Made by a program: the position numbers and the translations under genes | The notes under the pieces: model-generated | The model's input: only the letters and a program-made list of their open reading frames with translations | Told to the model about the DNA's origin: nothing | The model's database searches: none | In this document: positions 1 through 8,708 of the stretch, piece after piece | How the letters are laid out: each line of letters begins with the position of its first letter | How positions within the stretch are numbered: position 1 is the stretch's first letter | DNA from: an uncultured Clostridium sp. | GTDB lineage: Bacteria; Bacillota; Clostridia; Lachnospirales; Lachnospiraceae | Assembly: GCA_947178445.1 (NCBI GenBank) | Contig: CAMWYJ010000003.1 | Location: 1 to 64,000, forward strand | DNA: 64,000 bases | Direction of reading: 5' to 3'

Positions 1-1
1 C

Positions 2-718
2 ATTACCATCCCGAACAGTGTCACGAGTATCGGGGAAAGGGCATTTGAAGACTGTAGATGTTTGACCAGCATTACCATCCCGAACGGTGTCACGAGTATC
101 GGAGAGTATACATTTGCACGCTGTAACCGCTTGACCGACATTAAAATCCCGAACAGTGTCACGAGTATCGGGAGGATGGCATTTTCCGGCTGTTACAGTT
201 TGACCGGCATTAAAATCCCAAGCAGTGTAACGAGGATTGGGGATTGGGCATTTTCCAGCTGCCGCAATTTGACCGGCATTACCATCCCAAACAGTGTCAC
301 AAGTATCGGGGAGGCTACCTTTTATGAGTGTATCAAATTGAAAAAGATTACCATTCCGGCAAAAGTAACATCGATTGGCAAGCAGGCATTCTATGGCTGT
401 AGAGGTTTGACCAGCATTACCATCCCAAACAGTGTCACAAAGATTGGGGATCGGGCATTTTATAAGTGTACCAAATTGAAAAAGATCACCATTCCGGCAA
501 AGGTAACATCGATTGGCAAAGAGGCATTCTATGGCTGTAAGAACTTAAAGAACATTACTATTAAGACAACCAAGCTGACCAGCAAGAAGATAGGAAGCAA
601 GGCCTTTAAAGGCATTCATGCAAAAGCAACCATCAAAGTACCAAAGAAGAAATTAGCAGACTATAAGAAAATCTTAAAGAAAAAGGGTGTAGGCTCTAAG
701 GCAAAGATTAAAAAATAA
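2..718 (+). CDS. BspA-type leucine-rich repeat surface protein, C-terminal part
   Basis: The frame is open from base 2, so this is the 3' end of a longer gene. The visible 238 residues are about eight repeats of 23 residues with the pattern ITIPNSVTSIGxxAFxxC, followed by one divergent repeat and a lysine-rich tail. This is the treponemal/BspA LRR_5 type found in secreted or surface proteins of gut Firmicutes, often involved in adhesion. The repeats are very similar at DNA level, which suggests recent internal duplication. A TTG at 62 could be miscalled as a start, but the repeat pattern continues upstream of it without a break. No anchor motif is visible at the C-terminus; the signal peptide would lie outside the window. 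Confidence 0.85.
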   Translation: MTIPNSVTSIGERAFEDCRCLTSITIPNGVTSIGEYTFARCNRLTDIKIPNSVTSIGRMAFSGCYSLTGIKIPSSVTRIGDWAFSSCRNLTGITIPNSVTSIGEATFYECIKLKKITIPAKVTSIGKQAFYGCRGLTSITIPNSVTKIGDRAFYKCTKLKKITIPAKVTSIGKEAFYGCKNLKNITIKTTKLTSKKIGSKAFKGIHAKATIKVPKKKLADYKKILKKKGVGSKAKIKK

Positions 719-771
719 CCGGCGGTTCGCGGCAGTCATTCCATATGGCGTTATTTTCGCCAAATATAATT

Positions 772-808
772 AAGGGATATTCCAAAACAGTGTATTGGAA
801 TATCCCTT
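772..808. terminator. Perfect 14-bp hairpin between convergent genes
   Basis: Arms AAGGGATATTCCAA (772-785) and its exact complement (795-808) enclose a 9-base loop. It lies between the convergent leucine-rich repeat gene and birA and could stop transcription from either side. Neither side has a strong T-run, so termination is inferred from position and stem strength. Confidence 0.5.
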
Positions 809-897
809 GTGCTATTATCGGATAATCTGAATCGATATACTCCACTGTGTAAACCTCACTCACCTTGTGAGTGCCTGCGGTAAAGGGCTTGTTTCCA

Positions 898-1878
898 TTA
901 CACATACCCATAAAGTCCCCGCACCGACACCTCGCCAGAAATAATGGCTTCCTCATTCCCTTCCTCATCTTTCACTAACAGGGCACCTTTTTGGTCAATT
1001 CCAATTGCAGTAAGCCTGCGTTCCCTGTCTTTTTCTATAACCATAACCTCCCGCCCCCGGTTTACCAGCAGATGGTTATACTCATCCTTTAAGTTTTCTA
1101 AATCTTCTGTTTCTAAAAATATTTCATAATAGCGTTCAAAATATGTCAGAAAGTTTCCAATCAACTGACAGCGGTTTACCTTCCTTCCGGTTTCCAAACA
1201 GATGGAGGAAGCCTTTTCTTTAATCTCTTCTGGAAACTGCTCCTGGTTACAGTTTATCCCTATTCCCACTACCACATAATTCATGTATTCCAAATCCGTA
1301 CTGCTCTCTGTCAAAATCCCGCACAATTTTTTCCCATTTGCAATCACATCATTTGGCCATTTTATCATAGTTTCCAACTGAACCGTTTCTTTTATTGCCT
1401 TTGCAAGCGCCAAGGCAGCAATCAGCGTAATCATAGAAGCCCGATCCGCAGCAAGCTCCGGTCTCAATAAAACAGTAAAATAGCAATTCACACCCGTTGG
1501 AGATACCCAGGAATGTCCCCGTCTGCCTTTTCCGGCTGTCTGGCAGTCTGTTACCACAAGCGTGCCGTTTTCCGCTTCGTGTTCTCCCATCCGCTTTGCC
1601 TGATTATTACTGGAATCCATTGTATCCCTATAATAAATTGTCTCGCCAAGCCACTTTGTATTCTTATAACTTTGTATCCCTTCCTCACTAAGCCTGTCCG
1701 GTTCAGAAAGCAATTTATACCCTTTGTTATTCACGGAATCAATCTGGTACCCCGCCGCCTTTAACGCTTTGATGTTCTTCCAGACTGCAGTCCGGGACAC
1801 CCCGAGCTGGTCACAGATGTCTTGTCCTGACACATAGTCTTCCTTCTCCTTTAAAAAATGCAATATTTTTTCTTTCAT
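898..1878 (-). CDS. birA: Bifunctional biotin ligase / biotin operon repressor BirA
   Basis: Attaches biotin to carboxylase carrier domains through biotinyl-AMP and, with its N-terminal domain, represses biotin genes. Residues 1-60 form a winged helix (GQDICDQLGVSRTAVWKNI). The catalytic domain shows GKGRRGHSW (the biotin/ATP loop), KWPNDV, CGIL and GIGIN, followed by a C-terminal SH3-like domain. The length of 326 aa is normal for a two-domain BirA. I chose ATG at 1878, because a GTG three codons upstream sits on the AGGTG ribosome site itself. It stands alone, convergent with the gene to its left. Confidence 0.95.
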   Translation of the reverse strand: MKEKILHFLKEKEDYVSGQDICDQLGVSRTAVWKNIKALKAAGYQIDSVNNKGYKLLSEPDRLSEEGIQSYKNTKWLGETIYYRDTMDSSNNQAKRMGEHEAENGTLVVTDCQTAGKGRRGHSWVSPTGVNCYFTVLLRPELAADRASMITLIAALALAKAIKETVQLETMIKWPNDVIANGKKLCGILTESSTDLEYMNYVVVGIGINCNQEQFPEEIKEKASSICLETGRKVNRCQLIGNFLTYFERYYEIFLETEDLENLKDEYNHLLVNRGREVMVIEKDRERRLTAIGIDQKGALLVKDEEGNEEAIISGEVSVRGLYGYV

Positions 1879-1963
1879 CGCTATCACCTGTCATCCCATT
1901 AGTTTACATAATGTCATTTCAATCATACCGCCTCTATATCTGACCCAAGTCAATTCTGCCCTC

Positions 1964-2419
1964 TTAAGCATTTCCCGTCATCTCATCCTTCTTTAGCTTG
2001 AGCATACCATAAAGTGCCTCACCTACGTTACTGTTTCCCATAAATGGAATCACATACTGCTCTTTTCCAATATAGATTTGAACCACACCATAATCCAGAT
2101 TTTCATTCGGCACGACATAGAAAAGCTGCGTAATATCTCCATAGCTGTAAACTCTTTCTCCTCGGTGAAGTTTTAGTGTCATTGCCGTATCACCAAACAC
2201 ATAGGTAATATCATATGCCTGTGCCTTCAACGTCTGCGCAAACAGATAAATTCCATATATCAGACACCCCGCACACAAAATCATAAATAATAATCTGCCG
2301 GAATGCGGTTTTTCGGACGTCAATGCATAAAAGCTCAATGCACCCACAGCCAAAAATACGATTGCTGTCAACCGCATGGCAATCCGGTTGACTTTGCTCT
2401 TCTTTACTGTATGTTCCAT
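1964..2419 (-). CDS. Small membrane protein of unknown function
   Basis: I do not recognise a characterised family. The 151-aa protein has a short basic N-terminus, two closely spaced hydrophobic segments (about residues 15-35 and 42-62), and a soluble C-terminal half rich in beta-strand-like segments (YVFGDTAMTLKLHRGERVYSY). That layout resembles small bacterial PH-like membrane proteins, but this is only a resemblance. The start at 2419 is preceded by AGGGG with good spacing; an upstream in-frame ATG at 2500 has no ribosome site. It lies between purA and birA on the same strand, downstream of the purA terminator. Confidence 0.6.
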   Translation of the reverse strand: MEHTVKKSKVNRIAMRLTAIVFLAVGALSFYALTSEKPHSGRLLFMILCAGCLIYGIYLFAQTLKAQAYDITYVFGDTAMTLKLHRGERVYSYGDITQLFYVVPNENLDYGVVQIYIGKEQYVIPFMGNSNVGEALYGMLKLKKDEMTGNA

Positions 2420-2520
2420 ATCACTGCCCCTTCCCATGAAAATATTGTTTCGGCAACCGTGAAACCTCCTGCTTTCATACATAATTCCTGCATTTTTCAA
2501 AGTTTAAGTTCACAATTGCT

Positions 2521-2567
2521 AAAAAAGAGAATCCCAGAAGAACACATCCTCACGCTATTCCTCTGGG
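2521..2567 (-). terminator. Rho-independent terminator after purA
   Basis: On the minus strand a 10-bp stem (CCCAGAGGAA pairing with TTCTTCTGGG, one G-U pair) is followed by TCTCTTTTTT. It begins about 25 bases past the purA stop, so purA is probably transcribed separately from the downstream membrane protein gene. Confidence 0.8.
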
Positions 2568-2592
2568 AAAATATACTTATTTCATTTCTGCA

Positions 2593-3867
2593 CTATCTGT
2601 AAATTATATCATTTCTTCCAGGGCCATTTGAAACCATGGTAATCGGGAAGCCAATCTGTTCCTCTACAAATTCAATGTATTTTCTACAGTTTTCCGGAAG
2701 CTCCTCATATTTTTTAATACCACGGATATCCTCCTTCCAGCCTGGAAGAACCTGAAGAACCGGTTTTGCCCTATCAAGCTTGCCCGTAGTTGGGAAGTCC
2801 GTTGTAACCTCACCATCTATCTCATAACCAACACAAACCGGAATCTCGTCTAAGTATCCTAATACATCCAATACGGTAAATGCAACATCCGTTGTACCCT
2901 GGATACGGCAGCCATACTTAGAGGCAACACAGTCGAACCATCCCATTCTTCTAGGACGGCCTGTTGTAGCACCATACTCACCGCCATCTCCACCCCGGCG
3001 GCGAAGCTCATCTGCCTCATCGCCAAAGATTTCACTTACAAATGCACCCGCTCCTACCGCAGAAGAGTAGGCTTTTACAACAGTGATAATCTTTTTAATC
3101 TCATATGGCGGAATACCTGCTCCAATCGCACCATACGCTGCTAAAGTAGAAGATGACGTAACCATCGGATAAATCCCATGATCCGGATCCTTCAAGGAAC
3201 CAAGCTGTCCCTCCAACAGGATGTTCTTTCCCGCCTTGATTGCATCATATAAGAATGCGGAAACATCACATATATAAGGTTCAACCATCTTCTTATACTC
3301 CATCAATGTTGCAAATAATTCATCCACCTTAAGAACCGGCTTATGATATAAATTCTCTAATAAAATATTCTTCTGTACAATGACACGCTCCAATTTTTCC
3401 TTTAATGCAGTCTCATCGAACAGCTCTGCAACCTGGAAACCAATCTTTGCATATTTATCAGAATAAAATGGTGCAATACCAGACTTTGTAGAACCAAAGG
3501 ATTTACCTGCAAGTCTTTCCTCCTCATATTCATCGAACAAAATATGGTAAGGCATAACAATCTGCGCCCGGTCAGACACCAAAATTTTAGGCATTGGCAC
3601 ACCTTTTTCCACAATTTCATTCACCTCTTTAAATAACACCGGAATATTAAGAGCCACACCATTACCAATAATGCTGGTGGTATGATTATAGAATACTCCG
3701 GAAGGCAGTGTATGTAATGCAAACTTTCCATAGTCATTTACGATGGTATGACCTGCGTTTGCACCGCCCTGGAAGCGGACAATAATATCTGCCTCCTTAC
3801 TTAACATATCGGTAATCTTACCTTTCCCTTCATCTCCCCAATTTGCTCCCACTACTGCTTTGACCAT
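2593..3867 (-). CDS. purA: Adenylosuccinate synthetase
   Basis: Catalyses GTP-dependent formation of adenylosuccinate from IMP and aspartate, the first committed step to AMP. The start region VVGANWGDEGKGK is the family phosphate-binding loop; QGGANAGHTI, GSTKSGIAP and GATTGRPRRMGWFD are further signatures. At 424 aa it is full length. I chose ATG at 3867, because the family begins with MVKAVVGANWGDEG and an AGGG ribosome site lies 8 bases upstream. In-frame ATGs further up would add 12 atypical residues. A consensus-like promoter and a possible short upstream ORF precede it, and a good terminator follows. Confidence 0.97.
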   Translation of the reverse strand: MVKAVVGANWGDEGKGKITDMLSKEADIIVRFQGGANAGHTIVNDYGKFALHTLPSGVFYNHTTSIIGNGVALNIPVLFKEVNEIVEKGVPMPKILVSDRAQIVMPYHILFDEYEEERLAGKSFGSTKSGIAPFYSDKYAKIGFQVAELFDETALKEKLERVIVQKNILLENLYHKPVLKVDELFATLMEYKKMVEPYICDVSAFLYDAIKAGKNILLEGQLGSLKDPDHGIYPMVTSSSTLAAYGAIGAGIPPYEIKKIITVVKAYSSAVGAGAFVSEIFGDEADELRRRGGDGGEYGATTGRPRRMGWFDCVASKYGCRIQGTTDVAFTVLDVLGYLDEIPVCVGYEIDGEVTTDFPTTGKLDRAKPVLQVLPGWKEDIRGIKKYEELPENCRKYIEFVEEQIGFPITMVSNGPGRNDIIYR

Positions 3868-3871
3868 TTGC

Positions 3872-3916
3872 TTAACCCTTTCTTCTTGCATATATTTTTG
3901 CATAAATATGCATCAT
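3872..3916 (-). CDS. Possible 14-codon leader ORF upstream of purA
   Basis: A GGAGG ribosome site lies 6 bases before an ATG that opens a 14-codon ORF rich in A, K, R, Y and I. It ends in TAA at 3872, just before the purA start at 3867 and within purA's own ribosome-site region. This is the best ribosome site in the leader and lies directly downstream of the promoter. It could couple translation to purA or act as a regulatory leader. Chance occurrence cannot be excluded. Confidence 0.4.
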   Translation of the reverse strand: MMHIYAKIYARRKG

Positions 3917-3930
3917 TACAATCCTCCGAT

Positions 3931-3959
3931 ATTATACTTCCTTTTTAGATATAAGTAAA
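3931..3959 (-). promoter_or_regulatory. Sigma-A promoter for purA
   Basis: On the minus strand TTTACT (3954-3959) and TATAAT (3931-3936) are separated by exactly 17 bases. They are followed within about 15 bases by the GGAGG of the leader ORF. No purine riboswitch fold is apparent in the short leader. Confidence 0.65.
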
Positions 3960-4013
3960 ATTAATATTTCTAATATTAGATATAATCTATGCTTATGTCT
4001 TTTCTACTATAAC

Positions 4014-4050
4014 AAAAAAGCCCCACCCCATGACATAAGGGGCAGAGCTT
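4014..4050 (-). terminator. Terminator after the DUF1292-like gene
   Basis: On the minus strand AAGCTCTGCCCC pairs with GGGGTGGGGCTT through several G-U pairs around an 8-base loop, and a run of six T follows. It ends transcription of the 90-aa gene (4075-4347), possibly with the upstream LysR gene. Confidence 0.8.
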
Positions 4051-4074
4051 TACTTAAAGAGAAGAAGAAACATG

Positions 4075-4347
4075 TTAAGCTACGCGAAGATTCTTTTCTA
4101 TAAAAGTCTTGATCAGCATTTTTTCTTTTTCTGTTGTAATCGGATCCAGTACAATACGACCATTTTCCTTGCCATATACGCAGGCATACAAATCAACCTG
4201 CTTCCCAGACATTTCGTTGGCATTGTCTGCCTCTGTATAAATCAAATATCTCTGTCCGTTCTCTGGATTTTCCACAACACTTAGACCAACATAAGCAACT
4301 TCGATACCAGCTTCATTCATCAACTTAAATGTGTTATTTAATTCCAT
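4075..4347 (-). CDS. Small DUF1292-like protein
   Basis: A soluble acidic protein of 90 aa. The layout (LMNEAGIEVAYVGLSVVENPENGQRYLIYTE, seen at residues 9-39, then a central strand and a C-terminal helix) resembles the DUF1292/YrzB family of short Firmicutes proteins of unknown function. The family match is by eye and tentative. An excellent AGGAGG ribosome site precedes the ATG. It follows the LysR gene by 68 bases on the same strand and has its own strong terminator. Confidence 0.6.
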   Translation of the reverse strand: MELNNTFKLMNEAGIEVAYVGLSVVENPENGQRYLIYTEADNANEMSGKQVDLYACVYGKENGRIVLDPITTEKEKMLIKTFIEKNLRVA

Positions 4348-4415
4348 ATAATCCTCCTAAATCTGCTATCCTTTGCATTTTTAAGCTACCTTCTCTCAAT
4401 TCTCCATCATGTACC

Positions 4416-5333
4416 TTAACAAATGCGATAGCCCGTTTGCTTTCCCGCCTTTTCCTCAAGTAATTCCTTAAGTTTCGCTGCAGCCACTGACAAGGTTGAC
4501 CGTTTATCGATTATCAAACACATATCCCGTTCCGGAATCGATTCTTCAAATTTTAATCGAATCAACTCACCGCTTTCGATCTGCCTTTTGGCAAAATCCT
4601 CCACCACACAGCCTACACCTAAATTCCTCACCGCAAACTGAACAATCATATCGCTGGTTGCCAGTTCAAATTCTGGTGTGACTGCCACTTGATTTTGCTT
4701 TAGAAAATGCTCAACATATCTTCTTGTACTAGTGTCACCCTCTAAGCATATAATTGGAAGCTCATTTAACTCACTGTATGCAAGTACTTTCCCTTCTAAA
4801 TAACGGAACTTATCCCCCGCCACAAACACATCCTGAATCTTACGGACCGCAGTAATTTCAAATTGCGAATCTGTCTCTAAGGGTTTGGTCACTACCCCAA
4901 AATCAATACGACCCTGATACAGGTGGTCAATGGTCTGTGGCGTTGGGGCATTGGTCACTGTAACCTTAATCTCCGGATATAGCTGATGAAACTTCTCTAA
5001 GTAAGGCAGAAGATAGAACTGCAATGTCATATCACTGGCACCAATCCGCACCTCTCCATACTCTAAATTCAACATTTTAGCAAGCTGTTCTTCGCCAGCC
5101 AAAATCGTTTCATAACCACTTCCGACATAAGAATACAATAAAGTTCCAGCACGGGTTAAGCTGACACCTTTCGCACGCCTGGTAAAAAGCTCTATTCCCA
5201 GTTCCTGCTCGAGCTGTTTTACAGCTTGGGAGACGGCAGGCTGAGAGATACAAAGCCTCTTTGCTGCACCAGTAATACTTAGTTCGGTGGCTACATGGTA
5301 GAAAATCTTATAGTATTCCAGATTGACATTCAT
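4416..5333 (-). CDS. LysR-family transcriptional regulator
   Basis: The N-terminal winged helix (residues 1-60; AAKRLCISQPAVSQAVKQLE is the recognition region) is followed by a periplasmic-binding-like effector domain. The 305 aa are full length for the CysB/CbbR-type family. The start at 5333 is set by AAGGAGAG 5 bases upstream; 17 codons of open frame further up lack a ribosome site. The target and inducer cannot be read from the sequence, and no divergent partner gene is present. The flanking sirtuin and DUF1292-like genes lie on the same strand. Confidence 0.9.
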   Translation of the reverse strand: MNVNLEYYKIFYHVATELSITGAAKRLCISQPAVSQAVKQLEQELGIELFTRRAKGVSLTRAGTLLYSYVGSGYETILAGEEQLAKMLNLEYGEVRIGASDMTLQFYLLPYLEKFHQLYPEIKVTVTNAPTPQTIDHLYQGRIDFGVVTKPLETDSQFEITAVRKIQDVFVAGDKFRYLEGKVLAYSELNELPIICLEGDTSTRRYVEHFLKQNQVAVTPEFELATSDMIVQFAVRNLGVGCVVEDFAKRQIESGELIRLKFEESIPERDMCLIIDKRSTLSVAAAKLKELLEEKAGKQTGYRIC

Positions 5334-5372
5334 ATAATCTCTCCTTATATCTAATCGATTTCCCATAAGTAG

Positions 5373-5401
5373 ATTATATATCATACTCCTCTCTTTGTAC
5401 A
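5373..5401 (-). promoter_or_regulatory. Probable promoter for the LysR gene
   Basis: On the minus strand TGTACA (5396-5401) and TATAAT (5373-5378) are 17 bases apart. The -35 is weak (4 of 6) and the -10 perfect. The start codon is about 40 bases downstream. Confidence 0.5.
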
Positions 5402-5441
5402 GCCCTAATTTTCATATTTTTATAATTTTTTTACAGAGAAA

Positions 5442-5470
5442 ATGAGCCATAAGCCATGCTTATCGCTCAT
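5442..5470 (-). terminator. Hairpin terminator after the HPr-sirtuin pair
   Basis: A 13-bp stem with one mismatch (ATGAGCCATAAGC against GCTTATCGCTCAT, loop CAT) lies about 65 bases beyond the sirtuin stop. On the minus strand it is followed by TTTCTCTG, a weak T-run. Confidence 0.6.
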
Positions 5471-5535
5471 CTTCATGAATATCTATACTATATTTTTGTA
5501 TATTAACCAGAATCTGCTTTTCTATACATCTTATC

Positions 5536-6267
5536 TTATAATTTTGAAAAAACCTCTCCTATCTTTTCCCGGATAACCAGATCTGCTTTTACCTCTCTGC
5601 TCGTTTCTGCCATATTGATCACAATCAGATGCTCGCCCCTGAAATAATCAATAAATCCAGCCGCCGGATATACTGCCAGCGAGGTTCCGCCAATAATCAA
5701 AACCTCTGCATTGCGTATATATGCGATGGCTTTCTGCATAGTATCATAATCAAGTCCTTCTTCATACAAAACCACATCCGGTTTTATTCTGCCACCACAT
5801 TCACAGACTGGAACCCCTGGCGTTTCCACTACATATTCCACCGGATAGAACTTTCCACAGCTTTCACAGTAATTGCGGTGTACACTTCCATGAATTTCCA
5901 TAACCTCTTTACTTCCCGCTGCATAATGCAGACCGTCAATATTTTGTGTGATAACTGCTTTGACCTTTCCTGCCTGTTCCAACTCAGCAAGCTTAATGTG
6001 TGCAGCATTTGGTTTTGCTTCCAATGCAATCATTTTGTTCTTATAGAATTCAAAAAATTCCTTCGGGTGTCCCATGTAAAAGCTATGGCTTACCATAACC
6101 TCCGGTGGATATTTGTATTTTTGATTGTATAAACCGTCCACACTCCTAAAATCCGGAATTCCACTTTCTGTTGACACACCAGCACCACCAAAGAATACAA
6201 TATTATCACTTTCCTGTATTATTTTCTTTAGTCTGGCTATCTTTTCCTCCGATTCCTCATACTGCAT
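5536..6267 (-). CDS. cobB: Sirtuin, NAD-dependent protein deacylase
   Basis: Removes acyl groups from protein lysines using NAD. Visible motifs are GAGVSTESGIPDFRS (NAD loop), TQNIDGLH, the catalytic histidine in EIHGSVH, and a zinc site made of CESC and CEC. The 243 aa are a typical bacterial size. The chosen ATG at 6267 overlaps the stop of the upstream HPr gene (TGATG) and has GGAGG 7 bases before it, so the two are translationally coupled. This may link sugar-flux signalling with NAD-dependent deacylation, but that is inference. Confidence 0.93.
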   Translation of the reverse strand: MQYEESEEKIARLKKIIQESDNIVFFGGAGVSTESGIPDFRSVDGLYNQKYKYPPEVMVSHSFYMGHPKEFFEFYKNKMIALEAKPNAAHIKLAELEQAGKVKAVITQNIDGLHYAAGSKEVMEIHGSVHRNYCESCGKFYPVEYVVETPGVPVCECGGRIKPDVVLYEEGLDYDTMQKAIAYIRNAEVLIIGGTSLAVYPAAGFIDYFRGEHLIVINMAETSREVKADLVIREKIGEVFSKL

Positions 6268-6545
6268 CACTTCGCCTCCTCCGATACTTCAAAGCCTTTT
6301 TCAAAAGCATCCATAATCGTCTGCAGGGCATCTTCCTCATCCTCCCCATCGCAGATAATCTCAACTTCATCCCCTTGTGTTACTCTTGCTGCCAATAAAC
6401 CTAATACACTTTTTGCATTTGCTGTGTTCGTTCCCTTTTTTAATAAGATTTTCGATTCAAATTTGAGACAAATCTCACACAGCTTACCCGCCGGGCGCAA
6501 ATGCAAACCAGAAGGCTCGGCAACGACAACTTTTTGTGTTACCAT
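6267..6545 (-). CDS. ptsH: HPr-family phosphocarrier protein
   Basis: A 92-aa HPr fold. GLHLRPAG holds the histidine that accepts phosphate from enzyme I, so it is not a Crh-type protein, and NAKSVLGLLA holds the serine used by HPr kinase in Firmicutes. It can therefore serve both PTS transfer and catabolite signalling, although whether it is the main HPr of the cell is unknown. A strong AGGGAGGAA ribosome site precedes the ATG. It follows cdaR by 54 bases and overlaps the sirtuin start, so it may be read through from the c-di-AMP cluster. Confidence 0.88.
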   Translation of the reverse strand: MVTQKVVVAEPSGLHLRPAGKLCEICLKFESKILLKKGTNTANAKSVLGLLAARVTQGDEVEIICDGEDEEDALQTIMDAFEKGFEVSEEAK

Positions 6546-6598
6546 ACGATTCCTCCCTTATTTTCCCATACTGACTCCCCGTTTCAGATATGTTTGTA

Positions 6599-7831
6599 TT
6601 ACTCTTCCACCTGCGTGATTTCCACTTCTACTGTAACATCTCCTACAATTTCTATTCCATTTATATTCTTTAAATTTACCACAAATTCATATACGCCTGG
6701 TTCATAGCCGGAAACATCAATACTTGGTATCAGATTTGTTATCTTTAATTTATCAAGATCCTCCCCTAAACCACGGACCTTCAAGGTATATTTTTCGTTT
6801 GATGTAAAAGAATAATTATAATCTAGCTGTTTCCCAACAATATTAATATCATCATTTTCAAGGAATATCAGCTTTTCCCCAATCTTCTCTACAATGATCT
6901 TAATCATAATCTCTGCATTTTCGTCTGCCAGTGCAATCCCTTCCGGAAGATAATCTAAAATATTAACCGAGGTCTCCATATCCTTATAGATATCCGTCAC
7001 ATCTACATCATCAATCAGAATCTCTTCCACTTTCGCAAGATCACTTCCATCACCAACCACCTGAATCGTTGTTGGTTGATAATCGAGACTGGCGATTGCA
7101 TATCCTTCCTTCGGTTCCCCTGTTGTTTTCATCCGGACGGTCAGTTCCTTTGTTGGGAGAATTTCCACATAAGCCTCTATCTGATCCACATCAAACTCAA
7201 TCTTCGAAGGATCGACCACCTGCCCATTTCCATCGATAAAAATCGGTGAGCCATATAGGCTCAGGCTATGCGTGGCATTCGATACATCCACATCTAACAC
7301 TACGCTGTCAATCGTATTCACAACACTCTCTGCCCCACTGACCGTAATCAGATTTGGAGTAGCGGTCTTATTCCGGATTGCCAGACCGTCCATTACCTGA
7401 GAATTCGTTCGTACCGTGACAGGAAGCTGCTTTTCAATCTTATCCTCCACCGCAATAACAACCGCATTATCAGTAGACGAAATGGTTAAATCTCTTGCCA
7501 CAGTACTGCTTATTGCAGATACATCCACGGTAACAGCATTTGTCACTGACATCTTTGAGAGGTCTGCAATGGCCTTAAAGTCAGAATTCCCCAAACTCTC
7601 TACCACATTACGTCTTCCCTTTACCACAATATCTATTGTCGTTCCGTCTGGCACTTCATATACTTTATTTTTTTCTGTAATTGCATTCCCGTTAATAAAT
7701 TCAATCTCGATTCCCGTAATCTGTTTCGTTGTCTTATAATCATCCACATTTGCAACGATTATCCAGATAACAATTGCGCAAATCAAAGATAAAATCTTCA
7801 TTCCAAAATGATCAAGAATTTGATTTTTCAT
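6599..7831 (-). CDS. cdaR: YbbR-domain regulator of diadenylate cyclase (CdaR)
   Basis: One N-terminal membrane segment (about residues 12-28) is followed by four tandem YbbR repeats outside the cell, each with the strand pattern VTVxxxG... and 'P..I.V.G'. The 410 aa match the family. CdaR binds CdaA and tunes c-di-AMP synthesis. Its start overlaps the end of cdaA by 20 bases, the standard conserved order cdaA-cdaR. No glmM follows here, unlike in Bacilli, where cdaA-cdaR-glmM is usual; an HPr-sirtuin pair follows instead. Confidence 0.93.
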   Translation of the reverse strand: MKNQILDHFGMKILSLICAIVIWIIVANVDDYKTTKQITGIEIEFINGNAITEKNKVYEVPDGTTIDIVVKGRRNVVESLGNSDFKAIADLSKMSVTNAVTVDVSAISSTVARDLTISSTDNAVVIAVEDKIEKQLPVTVRTNSQVMDGLAIRNKTATPNLITVSGAESVVNTIDSVVLDVDVSNATHSLSLYGSPIFIDGNGQVVDPSKIEFDVDQIEAYVEILPTKELTVRMKTTGEPKEGYAIASLDYQPTTIQVVGDGSDLAKVEEILIDDVDVTDIYKDMETSVNILDYLPEGIALADENAEIMIKIIVEKIGEKLIFLENDDINIVGKQLDYNYSFTSNEKYTLKVRGLGEDLDKLKITNLIPSIDVSGYEPGVYEFVVNLKNINGIEIVGDVTVEVEITQVEE

Positions 7832-8708
7832 GCCTACCTAATCCCTTCCACCATTTCACTTTACTGGTAATCGTTTCTTCTCTGCTAAGCTCCTCTATCC
7901 GCTCCACAAAACGATCCCGTGGAATACTACGGATAATATCTCCATTATGTGCAATTGATACTGCACCCGTTTCTTCTGATACAATAATCGTAATGCTGTC
8001 CGACACCTCACTGACACCAATCGCCGCTCTATGTCTCGTGCCAAGTGCCTTGTTGATATCCAAATTATCCGACAACGGCAGATAGCAGGTTGCACTGACA
8101 ATCCGGTCATTGCGAATCAGTACAGCACCATCGTGGAGCGGAGTATTATGTTCAAAAATATTAATCAAAAGCTGGCTCGAAATTTTACTGTCCACTGCAA
8201 TACCAGTCCTTTCATAATCCCCTAGCCGCACCTCCTGCTCTAATACAATCAACGCACCGGTTTTTGCCTCACTCATTACATATACCGCTTTCATAATCTC
8301 ATTGAGCACCTTTTTGTCTACCCTTTTACTCCCCTTTTCACCTTCTGAGGAGAAAATAGAAGATAGAAAATTCTTACGTCCCAACTGCTCTAATGCTCTG
8401 CGGAATTCAGGCTGGAAAATAATGATTACAGCGATAACACCTACACTAATGGTATTCTTAAAAATCCAGATGATTGTGTTAAACTGGAATATCATTGCAA
8501 TTCCCATAAACAAAAGCAACACAAGAATACCCTTGATAAGCGTCCATGCCCGGGTTGTCTGAAACCATGTCATGATATGGTACAGCAAAAAAGCAATGAT
8601 AACAATCTCTGCCACATCTGTAATTGTAATTCTCGGAATATAGAACCAGTCAAAATAGGTTCTTATAAAATTCAATGTCTGTTCCAATCTTCTCTCTCCA
8701 TTACTCAT
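7812..8708 (-). CDS. cdaA: Membrane diadenylate cyclase CdaA
   Basis: Makes c-di-AMP from two ATP. Three hydrophobic helices in the first 100 residues are followed by the DAC domain with DGAVLI and GTRHRAAIG, the catalytic DGA and RHR motifs. At 298 aa it is full length. Its start overlaps the end of the upstream membrane protein by 8 bases, so the four genes from 10054 to 6599 form a tight operon. c-di-AMP usually controls potassium uptake and osmolyte balance; a TrkAH system is encoded at 34390-37230. The exact start is uncertain, because no clear ribosome site precedes the first ATG. Confidence 0.95.
   Translation of the reverse strand: MSNGERRLEQTLNFIRTYFDWFYIPRITITDVAEIVIIAFLLYHIMTWFQTTRAWTLIKGILVLLLFMGIAMIFQFNTIIWIFKNTISVGVIAVIIIFQPEFRRALEQLGRKNFLSSIFSSEGEKGSKRVDKKVLNEIMKAVYVMSEAKTGALIVLEQEVRLGDYERTGIAVDSKISSQLLINIFEHNTPLHDGAVLIRNDRIVSATCYLPLSDNLDINKALGTRHRAAIGVSEVSDSITIIVSEETGAVSIAHNGDIIRSIPRDRFVERIEELSREETITSKVKWWKGLGRHEKSNS

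Noticed and set aside
1-540. Regular 69-base DNA repeats that could suggest a CRISPR or satellite array
   Set aside because: They are the codons of 23-residue leucine-rich repeats in one open frame; there are no spacers.
708-968. 86-codon minus-strand frame overlapping the end of birA
   Set aside because: It contains the 14-bp hairpin and overlaps birA in another frame. A middle stretch looks mildly protein-like, but there is no ribosome site or conserved pattern.
5629-6132. 167-codon plus-strand frame inside the sirtuin gene
   Set aside because: It is the antisense of a conserved enzyme; no independent support.
6267-6545. Crh-type regulatory paralogue instead of HPr
   Set aside because: The phosphoryl-accepting histidine is present in GLHLRPAG, which Crh lacks.
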